64,000 nucleotides of DNA, from NCBI GenBank assembly GCA_963716735.1, contig OY970321.1, positions 372,001-436,000 of the forward strand, read 5' to 3'. Origin of the DNA: VRUE01 sp963716735. GTDB taxonomy: Bacteria; Actinomycetota; Thermoleophilia; Solirubrobacterales; 70-9. How positions within the stretch are numbered: position 1 is the stretch's first letter; each line of letters starts with the position of its first letter. Shown piece after piece: positions 50,011 to 58,230 of the stretch. A program made the translations under genes and the position numbers. The notes below the pieces were generated by a model. It worked only from the letters and a program-made list of their open reading frames with translations, was not told the origin of the DNA and made no database searches.

Positions 50011-51714
50011 GTGATCGCGACCTATGCGGCGGTTTTGGCGATATGCGGCGCGTCGTTGGCTATCGGGCAGGCGGCGCTCCGGCTCTGCGGCGTCAGGCGG
50101 TGGTCCTGGCTATCGCCCGCGGTTGGGCTGGCGCTGGTCTGCGCGTTCTGCTGGGCGACCGTGCGGATGCCAGGCCACGGGGGCGCCTCGGGGATGGTCG
50201 TCGTGTTGCTGACGATCGTCGCCGTGGTTTATTTGCGCGGCCGGCTCGAGGGCGGGGGAGACGCGTTGCGATCGGGTCTCCCGGTCGCGGTCATGGCCCT
50301 GGTGGCGGCATCGCTGCCCTTCGTGGCCGAAGGCCACTACGGCATCCTCGGCACGGGCTTCAACCCGGACATGTCCCAACACCTGCTGGCGACGGATCGC
50401 CTCGCCCACGGCGCCAGCTCGCAGCTGCTCCATCAGGGCTATCCGCTGGGTCCTCACGCGGTCGTCGTAGCGCTGAGCAAGGGGCTGGACTTGGGAATCG
50501 TCCAGGGCTTCAGCGGCCTGACGATCGCCGCCGCGGTCATTGCCCCGCTGACCGCTCTGGCGGCTTTCGCCGATCAACCGAGATGGCGAGGCGCCGCCGC
50601 GGCCCTCCTGGTCGGTCTCCCGTACCTGGTCGCCTCCTACTTCGCCCAAGGAGCGTTCAAGGAGGTGATCCAGGCCCTGCTGGTCCTGGCTTTTGTCCTG
50701 GCCCTACGTGAAACGACCCGCGCCTGGCGAGATCTCCCACTGCGCTTCGTCCCCGCGGCGCTGATCGCAATCGGCTCGGTCTACGTCTACAGCTTCCCCG
50801 GCTTGATCTGGTTGACCGCGATCCTGCTGGTTTGGCTGGTTCTCGAGCGGGCGTTGCCGGTGCGACCGCTGCTCCTGGCCCTGGTCGTCTTCCTGGTCGG
50901 CGCCCTCCCCGAGTTGGGGCGGATGATCGACTTCCACAACTTCGAGACCTTCGACCCCAACGGTCCCGGTCTCGGCAATCTCTTCGGTCAGATCTCGCCC
51001 TTCGAGGCGCTGGGGATCTGGCCCTCGGGGGATTTCCGGCTCGCACCCGGAGCCGGCGCGGCTCCCGCTCTCGCCTATTACCTCGGGGCCGCCTTTGCTT
51101 CGCTGCTGTTGCTCTACGGCGTCGTGCGAGCCTGGCGCGACCGCGAGAAAGCGATCCTCGCCGGAGTTCTGGCGGTGGCGGTCGTGTACGTCGCGTCTCG
51201 GACCGGCGGTACCGCCTACACGTCGGCCAAGGCACTCGAGGTGGCGGCGCCGCTGGCGACCCTGGCCATCGTTCTGCCCCTGCTGCGCCGGCCGGTCACC
51301 CTGCTGTACTTCCTCGCCGCCGGCGTCTGCTCGCTGCTTGCCTTCGCCAACGCGCCTGTCGGCCCGACCTCCTACTCGCCTGCGCTCACCGGCCTGCGCC
51401 CGCTGCTTGCCGGCGGTTCGACCCTCGTCCTCGCTCCCGATTCGCTGCTCGCCGACGAACAGGGCGAGCGCTACATCGTCTGGGAGCTACGCGGCGGTCG
51501 CGTCTGCATCGAACCGGAGAGTGCCGTGGGCGGGAGGCCGCCGGCCGGCATCCGCTTCTTCGTCACCAGCGACTCGCCGGCCCGGCCTCCGTTCAGCCGG
51601 CTGAGCCTGCGCCGCCACACCGGCTCCTACACCGTCTGGGAACGGCGAGGAGCGGTCGGCGGCCAAAGTCCCTGCCCGTTGATCGCCGTGCGCCAGGCGC
51701 GTGCCGGCGGATAG
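50011..51714 (+). CDS. Large polytopic membrane protein, GT-C glycosyltransferase-like
   Basis: 567 aa, GTG start. Roughly 12 hydrophobic helices over residues 1-450 and a soluble extracytoplasmic-like C-terminal domain (about 455-567) with three cysteines. The first large loop carries GFNPDMSQHLLATDRLAHG with an Asp where GT-C enzymes have their catalytic acidic residue, and GYPLGPHAVV follows. This fits membrane glycosyltransferases that use lipid-linked sugars in envelope synthesis, but no specific family was recognised. Tail VWERRGAVGGQSPCPLIAV is polar. Divergent from an AraC-type gene. Confidence 0.7.
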   Translation: MIATYAAVLAICGASLAIGQAALRLCGVRRWSWLSPAVGLALVCAFCWATVRMPGHGGASGMVVVLLTIVAVVYLRGRLEGGGDALRSGLPVAVMALVAASLPFVAEGHYGILGTGFNPDMSQHLLATDRLAHGASSQLLHQGYPLGPHAVVVALSKGLDLGIVQGFSGLTIAAAVIAPLTALAAFADQPRWRGAAAALLVGLPYLVASYFAQGAFKEVIQALLVLAFVLALRETTRAWRDLPLRFVPAALIAIGSVYVYSFPGLIWLTAILLVWLVLERALPVRPLLLALVVFLVGALPELGRMIDFHNFETFDPNGPGLGNLFGQISPFEALGIWPSGDFRLAPGAGAAPALAYYLGAAFASLLLLYGVVRAWRDREKAILAGVLAVAVVYVASRTGGTAYTSAKALEVAAPLATLAIVLPLLRRPVTLLYFLAAGVCSLLAFANAPVGPTSYSPALTGLRPLLAGGSTLVLAPDSLLADEQGERYIVWELRGGRVCIEPESAVGGRPPAGIRFFVTSDSPARPPFSRLSLRRHTGSYTVWERRGAVGGQSPCPLIAVRQARAGG

Positions 51715-51776
51715 TGGACTCTTGTGTCCCCTATAGAGGCTCCAATGCTCCGCTGACCGATGCGGGCCCTGCCACG

Positions 51777-51782
51777 TAGCAT
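51777..51782 (+). promoter_or_regulatory. -10 box of thrS
   Basis: TAGCAT, 7 nt before ATG 51790; supports that start over ATG 51781 and 51760. Confidence 0.5.
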
Positions 51783-51789
51783 GGGGGCG

Positions 51790-53724
51790 ATGGAGGCGAC
51801 GACGAAAATCACCGCCAAGCTCCCGGACGGAACGCCGCTGGAGCTGCCCGACGGGGCGACCGGCGCCGATGCCGCGGCGGCGATCGGCCCCGGTCTTGCC
51901 AAGGCGGCGCTGGCCATTGCCGTCGACGGCGAGCTGCGCGATCTGAGTGCACCGCTCCCCGATGGCGCCGAGATCGCGATCCTCACCGACCGTGACCCGG
52001 AGGCGCTGGAGCTGATCCGCCACGACGCGGCCCACGTCATGGCCGAGGCGGTGATGGAGCTCTATCCGGGGACCAAGGTGACGATCGGCCCCCCGATCGA
52101 GCAGGGCTTCTACTACGACTTCGAGTTCCCGGCGGACGTCAAAGTCAACGAGGACGATCTGGAGCGGATCGAGAAAGCGATGCAGGAGCACATCGCGGCC
52201 GACGAGCAGTTCGAGCGCCGCGACGTGCCGGCCGCTGAGGCGATCGAGATCTTCCGTGCCCAGGGTCAGGACTACAAGGTCGAGCTGATCGAAGACCTGG
52301 TTCGCGACGAAGGGGTGGAGACCGTCTCGCTCTATCGCAACGGTCCCTTCGAGGACCTCTGTCGCGGCCCCCACGGTCCCGGCACCGGCCGGATCAAGGC
52401 GATCAAGTTGAGCTCGCTGGCCGGTGCTTACTGGCGGGGCGACGAGAGCCGCGCGATGCTCACCCGGATCTACGGCACCGCCTTCTTCTCGAAGAAGGAC
52501 CTCGGTCTCCACCTGGAGCGGATCGAGGAGGCCAAAGCCCGCGACCACCGTCGCCTCGGTCCCCAGCTGGGCCTCTTCATGCTGCGCAAGGAGGCGCCGG
52601 GGATGCCCTTCTGGCTCGCCCACGGCACGACCCTGCTGCGCCTGATCGAGGCCGAGGTGCAGAAGCAGCTGCGCAAGCGCGAGTACACCGAGATCAAGAC
52701 GCCACACCTGATGGACGTCGAGCTCTGGCACCGCTCCGGCCACTGGGACAACTACCAGGAGAACATGTACTTCACCGAGTCCAAGGAGCGCCAGTACGCG
52801 ATCCGGCCGATGAACTGCCCCGGCGCCTGCCTCGTCTTCGACTCCGAGCGCCACTCCTACCGCGAGCTGCCGCTGCGCATCGCCGAGTTCGGCCAGGTCT
52901 CCCGCGCCGAGCGCGAGGGCGTCCTGCACGGCCTCCTGCGGGTGCGTGCCTTCACTCAGGACGACGCCCACATCTACTGCACCCCAGAGCAGATCGTCGA
53001 CGAGGTGACGGGAATTTGCGAGGCGATCGACGAGCTCTACGCGCGCTTCGGCTTCGAGGACGTGCACATCGAGCTTTCGACCCGACCGGAGAAGTCGATC
53101 GGGACCGAGGAGCAGTGGGCGCAGGCAGAGGAGGCGCTGCGCAACGCCCTGGACAGTCAGGGTCGGGAGTACACGCTCAACCCCGGCGACGGGGCCTTCT
53201 ACGGACCCAAGATCGACTTCCACATCACCGACGCACTGGGCCGCTCCTGGCAGTGCGGCACCTGTCAGGTCGACTTCTTCATGCCGGAGCGCTTCGACCT
53301 GACCTACACCGACCAGAACGACGACCCGCGGCGGCCGGTGATGATCCACCGTGCCCTGCTCGGCTCGATGGAGCGCTTCGCCGGCATCCTGATCGAGCAC
53401 TACGGCGGCCGTTTCCCGGTCTGGCTGGCGCCGGTGCAGGCGACAGTGCTGCCGATCTCCGACCGTCATGTCGCGTTCGGCGATACGACCGCGACACAGC
53501 TGCGCGAGCTCGGGGTCAGGGTCGAGGTCGACCGTCGCTCCGAGTCGATCGGGAAGAAGGTCCGCGACGCTGAAATCGCCCGCAACCCTTACATGCTGGT
53601 CGTCGGCGATCGCGAGGAAGAGACCGGCGAGGTGGCGGTGCGCTCCCACGCCGAGGGTGAGCTGGGAGCGATGAAGCTGGCCGAGTTCGCCGAGCTGGTC
53701 CACCGTGCCGAGCAGGCCGGCTGA
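51790..53724 (+). CDS. thrS: Threonine-tRNA ligase
   Basis: 644 aa from ATG 51790. N-terminal TGS domain (KITAKLPDGTPLELPDGAT), editing domain with HDAAHVMAEAVMELYPG and the YWRGDESRAMLTRIYG segment, class II core with RPMNCPGACLVF (zinc Cys), motif 2 FTQDDAHIYCTPEQI (zinc His) and MIHRALLGSMERF (zinc His, motif 3), and the anticodon-binding domain (about 545-640). It charges tRNA-Thr. Followed by infC after 141 nt, the conserved thrS-infC order. No T-box was noticed in the short upstream gap. Confidence 0.96.
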   Translation: MEATTKITAKLPDGTPLELPDGATGADAAAAIGPGLAKAALAIAVDGELRDLSAPLPDGAEIAILTDRDPEALELIRHDAAHVMAEAVMELYPGTKVTIGPPIEQGFYYDFEFPADVKVNEDDLERIEKAMQEHIAADEQFERRDVPAAEAIEIFRAQGQDYKVELIEDLVRDEGVETVSLYRNGPFEDLCRGPHGPGTGRIKAIKLSSLAGAYWRGDESRAMLTRIYGTAFFSKKDLGLHLERIEEAKARDHRRLGPQLGLFMLRKEAPGMPFWLAHGTTLLRLIEAEVQKQLRKREYTEIKTPHLMDVELWHRSGHWDNYQENMYFTESKERQYAIRPMNCPGACLVFDSERHSYRELPLRIAEFGQVSRAEREGVLHGLLRVRAFTQDDAHIYCTPEQIVDEVTGICEAIDELYARFGFEDVHIELSTRPEKSIGTEEQWAQAEEALRNALDSQGREYTLNPGDGAFYGPKIDFHITDALGRSWQCGTCQVDFFMPERFDLTYTDQNDDPRRPVMIHRALLGSMERFAGILIEHYGGRFPVWLAPVQATVLPISDRHVAFGDTTATQLRELGVRVEVDRRSESIGKKVRDAEIARNPYMLVVGDREEETGEVAVRSHAEGELGAMKLAEFAELVHRAEQAG

Positions 53725-53755
53725 GCCGCTCGCGACCGTGTTTGGACACTGTCTC

Positions 53756-53761
53756 TATACT
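53756..53761 (+). promoter_or_regulatory. -10 box upstream of infC
   Basis: TATACT in the thrS-infC gap, about 105 nt before the infC GTG. It is flanked by an 8-bp inverted repeat (GTGTTTGG at 53738 and CCAAACAC near 53785), which may be part of an infC leader. Confidence 0.4.
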
Positions 53762-53865
53762 GCGGGCACTTGTTCGCAGGCATGCCAAACACACCGCGCC
53801 GCTGAGCGTCCCGTGGCTGCCTCCGCATCCCTCGTCCTCTTGAAGCTCCACCTCTCCTCTCACTA

Positions 53866-54495
53866 GTGCCTGTTCCGCGCAGGTTCGATCGCCGGCCGCC
53901 CGAGCGCGACACGACGCGCATCAACGAGCGGATCCGCGTGCCCAAAGTGCGCCTGATCGGTGCCGACGGGGAGCAGCTCGGCATCGTCGAGATCGCCGAG
54001 GCGATGAAACGGGCGCAGGACGCCGACCTCGATCTAGTCGAGGTGGCTCCGGGATCGAAGCCGCCGGTGACCCGCCTGCTCGACTACTCGAAGTACAAAT
54101 ACGAGCAGGAGCAGAAGCAGAAGGCGGCCCGCAAGCACCAGACCCAGGTCAACGTGCGCGAGATCAAGCTGCGGCCGAAGATCGCCGTCCATGACTACGA
54201 GACCAAGAAGGGCCACGTCGAGCGCTTCCTGCGTCAGCGCAACAAAGTCAAGATCACGATCATGTTCCGCGGCCGCGAGCAGGCGCACCCGGAGCGGGGC
54301 AGGAACCTGCTGCAGCGTCTCTTCGAGGACCTTGACGGTCTTGCCGTGATCGAGTCCGCGCCGCTGCAGGAAGGGCGCAACATGAGCATGATGTTGGCGC
54401 CCAGCAAAGAGGTCGAGGCGCAGACCAAACAGGACGATCCGCCGGCTGACGAGGTCGAGTCAGACGGCGACTCCGAGTCTCCTGCAGAGGGATAG
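53866..54495 (+). CDS. infC: Translation initiation factor IF-3
   Basis: 209 aa, GTG start. RINERIRVPKVRLIGADGEQLGIV (as INERIRVPKVRLIGADGEQL, about 18-37) is the IF-3 N-terminal hallmark; the C-domain has KEIKLRPK-like REIKLRPKIAVHDYETKK and FRGREQAHPERG. The C-terminus adds about 25 acidic residues (DDPPADEVESDGDSESPAEG), like the acidic L19 tail. IF-3 selects start codons and keeps subunits apart. rpmI-rplT, normally next in the operon, lie 1.3 kb away beyond a convergent wecB. Confidence 0.95.
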   Translation: MPVPRRFDRRPPERDTTRINERIRVPKVRLIGADGEQLGIVEIAEAMKRAQDADLDLVEVAPGSKPPVTRLLDYSKYKYEQEQKQKAARKHQTQVNVREIKLRPKIAVHDYETKKGHVERFLRQRNKVKITIMFRGREQAHPERGRNLLQRLFEDLDGLAVIESAPLQEGRNMSMMLAPSKEVEAQTKQDDPPADEVESDGDSESPAEG

Positions 54496-54612
54496 AGCCC
54501 GCCCCGGCAGGGGGTTCCACTTAACTTTTTCGAGACGCGCTTGTGGCTGCCCACGGTGGCCGGCGGCGAAAAAGTACAAGACGTTCCACCCCCTACCGGG
54601 GCGGGCTCTATC
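54491..54612. repeat. Long imperfect inverted repeat between convergent infC and wecB
   Basis: Outer arms 54491-54514 and 54589-54612 match over 24 nt with one mismatch and include both stop codons; an inner pair CTTTTTCG (54525-54532) / CGAAAAAG (54567-54574) also complements. It has the same nested plan, including the TTTTTCG core, as the repeat at 7083-7209. Likely bidirectional terminator. Confidence 0.75.
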
Positions 54613-55681
54613 TCGTGGCGAATACGTCGGCGATCCGCTCCGCTGCGCGGCCGTCCCATAGGGGCGGCGGCTCGGGGGCCTTGGCCGGGCGCGAGGAGAG
54701 AGCTGCGGGGATACCGGCGATCGCTGAGGGGTCGAGGCCGAGCAGGGTGTTGGTGCCGGCGCGGATCGTTACGGGGCGCTCGGTGTTGTCGCGCAGGGTG
54801 AAGCAGGGGATGCCGAGGTAGGTGGTCTCCTCCTGGATGCCGCCCGAGTCGGTGAGGACGGCGCCGGCGTCGGCGATCAGCGAGAGGAAGTCGACGTAGC
54901 CGAGTGGCTCGGAGAGCAGCAGCCCGGGATGCTCGGACTCGACGGCCTCCATCTTCTTGCGCGTGCGCGGGTGGACGGGGAAGACGACCGGCATCTCACG
55001 CGCGAGCTCGGCCAGGCGGCGCACCGTCTGGGGCAGCAGCTCACCGTCGACCAGGGCGGGGCGGTGCAGCGTGACGAGCGCGAACTTGCCGGGCTCGACG
55101 CCGAGCTTCGCCGCGGATCCCGCCGCGCGGAAGCGGTCTTCGAGCGCCACCAGGGTGTCGATCATCGTGTTGCCGACGAAGTGCATCCGCTCGTCGCCGA
55201 TTCCCTCCGCGCGCAGGTTCTCGATCGCCTCGTCGCTGTGCAGGAAGAGGTACTCGGAGAACTCGTCGGCGACGATCCGATTGATCTCCTCGGGCATGGT
55301 GCGGTCGAAGCTGCGCAGGCCCGCCTCGATGTGGGCGACCGGGATCTGCATCTTGACCGCGGTCAGCACCGCGGCGAGGGTCGAGTTGACGTCGCCGGGG
55401 ACCACCACCAGGTCAGGCCGCTCCGCCTCCAGAACCGGCTCCAGACGCTCCATCGTGCGCGCGGTCTGCTGGGCGTGACTACCCGACCCGACCTCGAGCA
55501 TGTGGTCCGGCGCGGGCACGCCGAGCTCCTCGAAGAACACCTCCGACATCGCCCTGTCGTAGTGCTGGCCGGTGTGGACGATGGTGTGGCGCCCGTCGGG
55601 CAGGCGCCTGCTCAGCGCCGCGATCACCGGTGCCGTCTTGACGAAGTTGGGGCGGGTCCCGATCACATAGACGATCCGCAT
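54608..55681 (-). CDS. wecB: UDP-N-acetylglucosamine 2-epimerase (non-hydrolysing)
   Basis: 357 aa from ATG 55681. N-terminal RIVYVIGTRPNFVKTAPVI (2-20), VHTGQHYDRAMSEVFFEELG, VPGDVNSTLAAVL, HIEAGLRSFDRTMPEEINR (as EAGLRSFDRTMPEEINR) and C-terminal DSGGIQEETTYLGIPC are all WecB hallmarks with the catalytic acidic and His residues. It makes UDP-ManNAc for envelope polysaccharides. A TACGGT box (minus strand, 55690-55695) 8 nt upstream supports this start. It separates infC from rpmI-rplT. Confidence 0.95.
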   Translation of the reverse strand: MRIVYVIGTRPNFVKTAPVIAALSRRLPDGRHTIVHTGQHYDRAMSEVFFEELGVPAPDHMLEVGSGSHAQQTARTMERLEPVLEAERPDLVVVPGDVNSTLAAVLTAVKMQIPVAHIEAGLRSFDRTMPEEINRIVADEFSEYLFLHSDEAIENLRAEGIGDERMHFVGNTMIDTLVALEDRFRAAGSAAKLGVEPGKFALVTLHRPALVDGELLPQTVRRLAELAREMPVVFPVHPRTRKKMEAVESEHPGLLLSEPLGYVDFLSLIADAGAVLTDSGGIQEETTYLGIPCFTLRDNTERPVTIRAGTNTLLGLDPSAIAGIPAALSSRPAKAPEPPPLWDGRAAERIADVFATR

Positions 55682-55689
55682 GCGGCCGC

Positions 55690-55695
55690 ACCGTA
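55690..55695 (-). promoter_or_regulatory. -10 box of wecB
   Basis: Minus-strand TACGGT, 8 nt before ATG 55681, in the 108-nt divergent gap with rpmI. Confidence 0.4.
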
Positions 55696-55789
55696 CCCTG
55701 CGCCTCGGCGAGGAAGCACCACAAGGGGGGCAGTCCGGGTGACGGTCGTGCGCGGACACGGCGTCCGGTCTGCTTCAATACCCGTCCCG

Positions 55790-55990
55790 ATGCCGAAGAT
55801 GAAAACCCATTCGGGCGCCAAGAAGCGCTTCCGCAAGACCGCTAAGGGCAAGCTGCGTGGGCGGCGCGCCTACTCGAGCCACATCCTCGAGAAAAAGTCG
55901 CCGAAGCGCAAGCGGCAGATGGGACGACCCGTCGTCATCGCCAAGGCCGATGAAAAGCGGATCAGGACTCTGCTCGGAGGCGGCAAGTGA
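55790..55990 (+). CDS. rpmI: 50S ribosomal protein L35
   Basis: 66 aa. PKMKTHSGAKKRFRKTAKGK (2-21) is the invariant L35 start; the rest is basic, ending RIRTLLGGGK. Its stop overlaps the rplT GTG by 4 nt. It lies downstream of a divergent wecB rather than infC, so it must have its own promoter in the 108-nt gap. Confidence 0.96.
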   Translation: MPKMKTHSGAKKRFRKTAKGKLRGRRAYSSHILEKKSPKRKRQMGRPVVIAKADEKRIRTLLGGGK

Positions 55991-56346
55991 GCCGGGTCAA
56001 GCGCTCAGTGCACGCGCGCAAGAAGCGGCGCAAAGTCCTCAAGGAAGCAAAGGGCTACTTCGGCCGCAAGCATTCCTCCTACCGCTTCGCCAAAGAGCAG
56101 GTGCAGCGGTCGGGCATGTACGCCTACCGGGATCGGCGCAACCGCAAGCGCGAGTTCCGGCGGCTCTGGATTACCCGGATCAATGCTGCTGCACGGCTCG
56201 AGGGCATGAGTTACTCGCAGCTGATGCACGGTCTCAACGGGGCCGGGGTCGAGGTCAACCGCAAGATGCTCGCCGAGATCGCGGTCTCCGACCGCGAGGC
56301 CTTCCGCCGATTTGTGGAGCTCGCCCGGGAGGGTGCGGCCGCCTAG
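55987..56346 (+). CDS. rplT: 50S ribosomal protein L20
   Basis: 119 aa, GTG start overlapping rpmI (GTGA). SRVKRSVHARKKRRKVLKEA (2-21), KGYFGRKHSSYRFAKEQV and RLWITRINAAARLEGMSYSQLMHGL (as WITRINAAARLEGMSYSQLM) are standard L20 blocks. L20 is required for early 50S assembly and, in some bacteria, represses its own operon. A classical terminator follows 25 nt after the stop. Confidence 0.96.
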   Translation: MSRVKRSVHARKKRRKVLKEAKGYFGRKHSSYRFAKEQVQRSGMYAYRDRRNRKREFRRLWITRINAAARLEGMSYSQLMHGLNGAGVEVNRKMLAEIAVSDREAFRRFVELAREGAAA

Positions 56347-56371
56347 TCGCGAGCCACACTCCACTTCCCTG

Positions 56372-56402
56372 GCGGGCCGTCTTCACGGCCCGCTTTTTAT
56401 TT
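56372..56402 (+). terminator. Rho-independent terminator of rpmI-rplT
   Basis: GCGGGCCGT CTTC ACGGCCCGC followed by TTTTTATTT, 25 nt after rplT. Confidence 0.9.
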
Positions 56403-56459
56403 GTCCGGGGTTTGTGCAGACGTTCCAGGAGAAGATTCGACCGAACCGAACCAACACTG

Positions 56460-57179
56460 ATGATTTCCAGCCCCCAAAACGAGAAGCTGAAACTGGTCCG
56501 CAAGCTGCGCGAGCGCAAGCATCGCGAGCGCGAGGGTCTGTTCGCGACCGAGGGCGAGGATCTGGTCGAGGCGGGGCTTGCCGCCGGTGCGGAGCCGCGC
56601 TTTTTACTCAGCGCCGCCGGCAGCGATCTGGGCGGCGAAGAGGTGGAGGCGGAGTTGCTGGCCGAGGTGTCGGCGCTCGGCTCGGGAACCCGGACGATCG
56701 CCGTTTGGCCTCAGGTCTGGGCAAGCTCAGCCAGCTCTCCCTGTGTCTACCTGCACGGGATCGCCGACCCGGGCAACGTCGGCGCGATCGTCCGCACGGC
56801 GCACGCCCTTGCCGGTGGCACGGTTGTGCTTGGTCCAGGTTGCGCCGATCCCTTCGGGCCGAAGGCGGTGCGGGCGAGCATGGGCTCGGTCTTCGGTCAA
56901 CCGCTGCTGCGGGCGGAGATCGGGGCTGCGCCACGGTCACGGGCGGCTCTGGTGGCGCACGGCGGCGAAAGGCTTGGCGCGCTGGGCGACGTCGAGACCG
57001 TCTGCCTGGGCGCCGAGCGCGAGGGGCTGCCCCCTGAGGTACTGGATGAGTGCGACCTGCGGGTGACGATTCCACTGCGCCCCGGCGCTGCCGAGTCGCT
57101 CAACGTCGCCGCTGCGGCGGCCATTGCGTGCGAGCGGTTATCGTCGCCCGCCATGCGGGAGGCGGCCGAGGATGCTTGA
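56460..57179 (+). CDS. SpoU/TrmH-family RNA 2'-O-methyltransferase
   Basis: 239 aa from ATG 56460. N-terminal substrate-binding region (ISSPQNEKLKLVRKLRERKH, LFATEGEDLVEAGLAAG) and the three SpoU motifs: GIADPGNVGAIVRTAHALAG (about 100-119), CLGAEREGLPPEVL and IPLRPGAAESLNVAAAAAIA (knotted SAM site). It 2'-O-methylates rRNA or tRNA, target undefined. It overlaps pheS by 8 nt, a conserved spoU-pheS-pheT order. Confidence 0.92.
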   Translation: MISSPQNEKLKLVRKLRERKHREREGLFATEGEDLVEAGLAAGAEPRFLLSAAGSDLGGEEVEAELLAEVSALGSGTRTIAVWPQVWASSASSPCVYLHGIADPGNVGAIVRTAHALAGGTVVLGPGCADPFGPKAVRASMGSVFGQPLLRAEIGAAPRSRAALVAHGGERLGALGDVETVCLGAEREGLPPEVLDECDLRVTIPLRPGAAESLNVAAAAAIACERLSSPAMREAAEDA

Positions 57180-58230
57180 GCGGATCGAGAAGATCGAGGC
57201 GGAGGCGACGGCGGCAATCGCTGCCGCGGACAGCACCGCCGGGCTGGAGGAGCTGCGGGTCCGCCACCTGGGCCGTAAAGCGGAGCTGACGACGATCCTG
57301 CGTGGGATTGCCGAGCTGCCCGCCGAGGAACGGGGCGCGGTCGGGGCCGCGGCAAACCGGACCCGCAAGGCCCTCGAAGAGCTGCTCGAGGGGCGGGCGG
57401 GGGAGCTCGATGCGGCCGAGATGGACACGCACCTGGTCAGCGATCGGGTCGACGTGACCCTGCCTGGCACGCCGGCCCATCCCGCCGGCCATCTCCACCT
57501 CATCACCCGCACGACGCGGCAGATCGAGGACGTAATGATCGGACTCGGCTACCGGGTGGTCGAGGGGCCCGAGATCGAGCACGACTACTACAACTTCACC
57601 GCGCTCAACCACCCACCCGGGCACCCGGCGCGGATGCTCCAGGACACCTTCTACATCCAGTCCCACCCCGAGGTGCTGCTGCGCACCCACACCTCGCCTG
57701 TGCAGATCCGTTCGATGGAGACCCAGTCGCCGCCGATCTTCGTGATTGTTCCGGGCAAGGTCTACCGCCGTGACTCGGACGCCACCCACAGTCCGATGTT
57801 CCACCAGATCGAGGGCTTGGCGATCGGCGAGGGAATCACGCTCGCCGACCTGAAGGGCACGCTGGAGGAGCTGCTGCGGGCGATCTTTGGCGAGGAGCGG
57901 GAGATCCGCATGCGGCCGCACTTCTTCCCCTTCACCGAGCCCAGCGTCGAGGTCGACGTCTCCTGCTTCCGCTGCGCGGGGACCGGGACGCTGGCCGGCG
58001 GCGAGCGCTGCAACCTCTGCAAGGGCCAGGGCTGGATCGAGATCCTCGGCGCCGGCATGGTCGATCCCAACGTGCTCGGTTTCGTCGCCGAGAACGGCTA
58101 CGACCCCGACCGGGTCCAGGGCTTCGCCTTTGGCATGGGGGTCGAGCGGATCGCGATGCTGCGGCACGGCGTGCCGGACCTGCGTCGCTTCTTCGACAAC
58201 AACGTGCGGATGCTGGAGCAGTTCTCATGA
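57172..58230 (+). CDS. pheS: Phenylalanine-tRNA ligase alpha subunit
   Basis: 352 aa from ATG 57172. N-terminal coiled-coil tRNA-binding arm (about 1-95), then the class II core: GHLHLITRTTRQIEDVMIGLGY (as HLHLITRTTRQIEDV), RTHTSPVQIRSME (motif 2), YRRDSDATHSPMFHQIEGL, and motif 3 FGMGVERIAMLRHGV. With PheT it charges tRNA-Phe. ATGA overlap with pheT. Confidence 0.96.
   Translation: MLERIEKIEAEATAAIAAADSTAGLEELRVRHLGRKAELTTILRGIAELPAEERGAVGAAANRTRKALEELLEGRAGELDAAEMDTHLVSDRVDVTLPGTPAHPAGHLHLITRTTRQIEDVMIGLGYRVVEGPEIEHDYYNFTALNHPPGHPARMLQDTFYIQSHPEVLLRTHTSPVQIRSMETQSPPIFVIVPGKVYRRDSDATHSPMFHQIEGLAIGEGITLADLKGTLEELLRAIFGEEREIRMRPHFFPFTEPSVEVDVSCFRCAGTGTLAGGERCNLCKGQGWIEILGAGMVDPNVLGFVAENGYDPDRVQGFAFGMGVERIAMLRHGVPDLRRFFDNNVRMLEQFS

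Noticed and set aside
51487..53703. Minus-strand open frame of about 738 codons
   Set aside because: Exact antisense of thrS, low-complexity in composition; thrS motifs are unmistakable.
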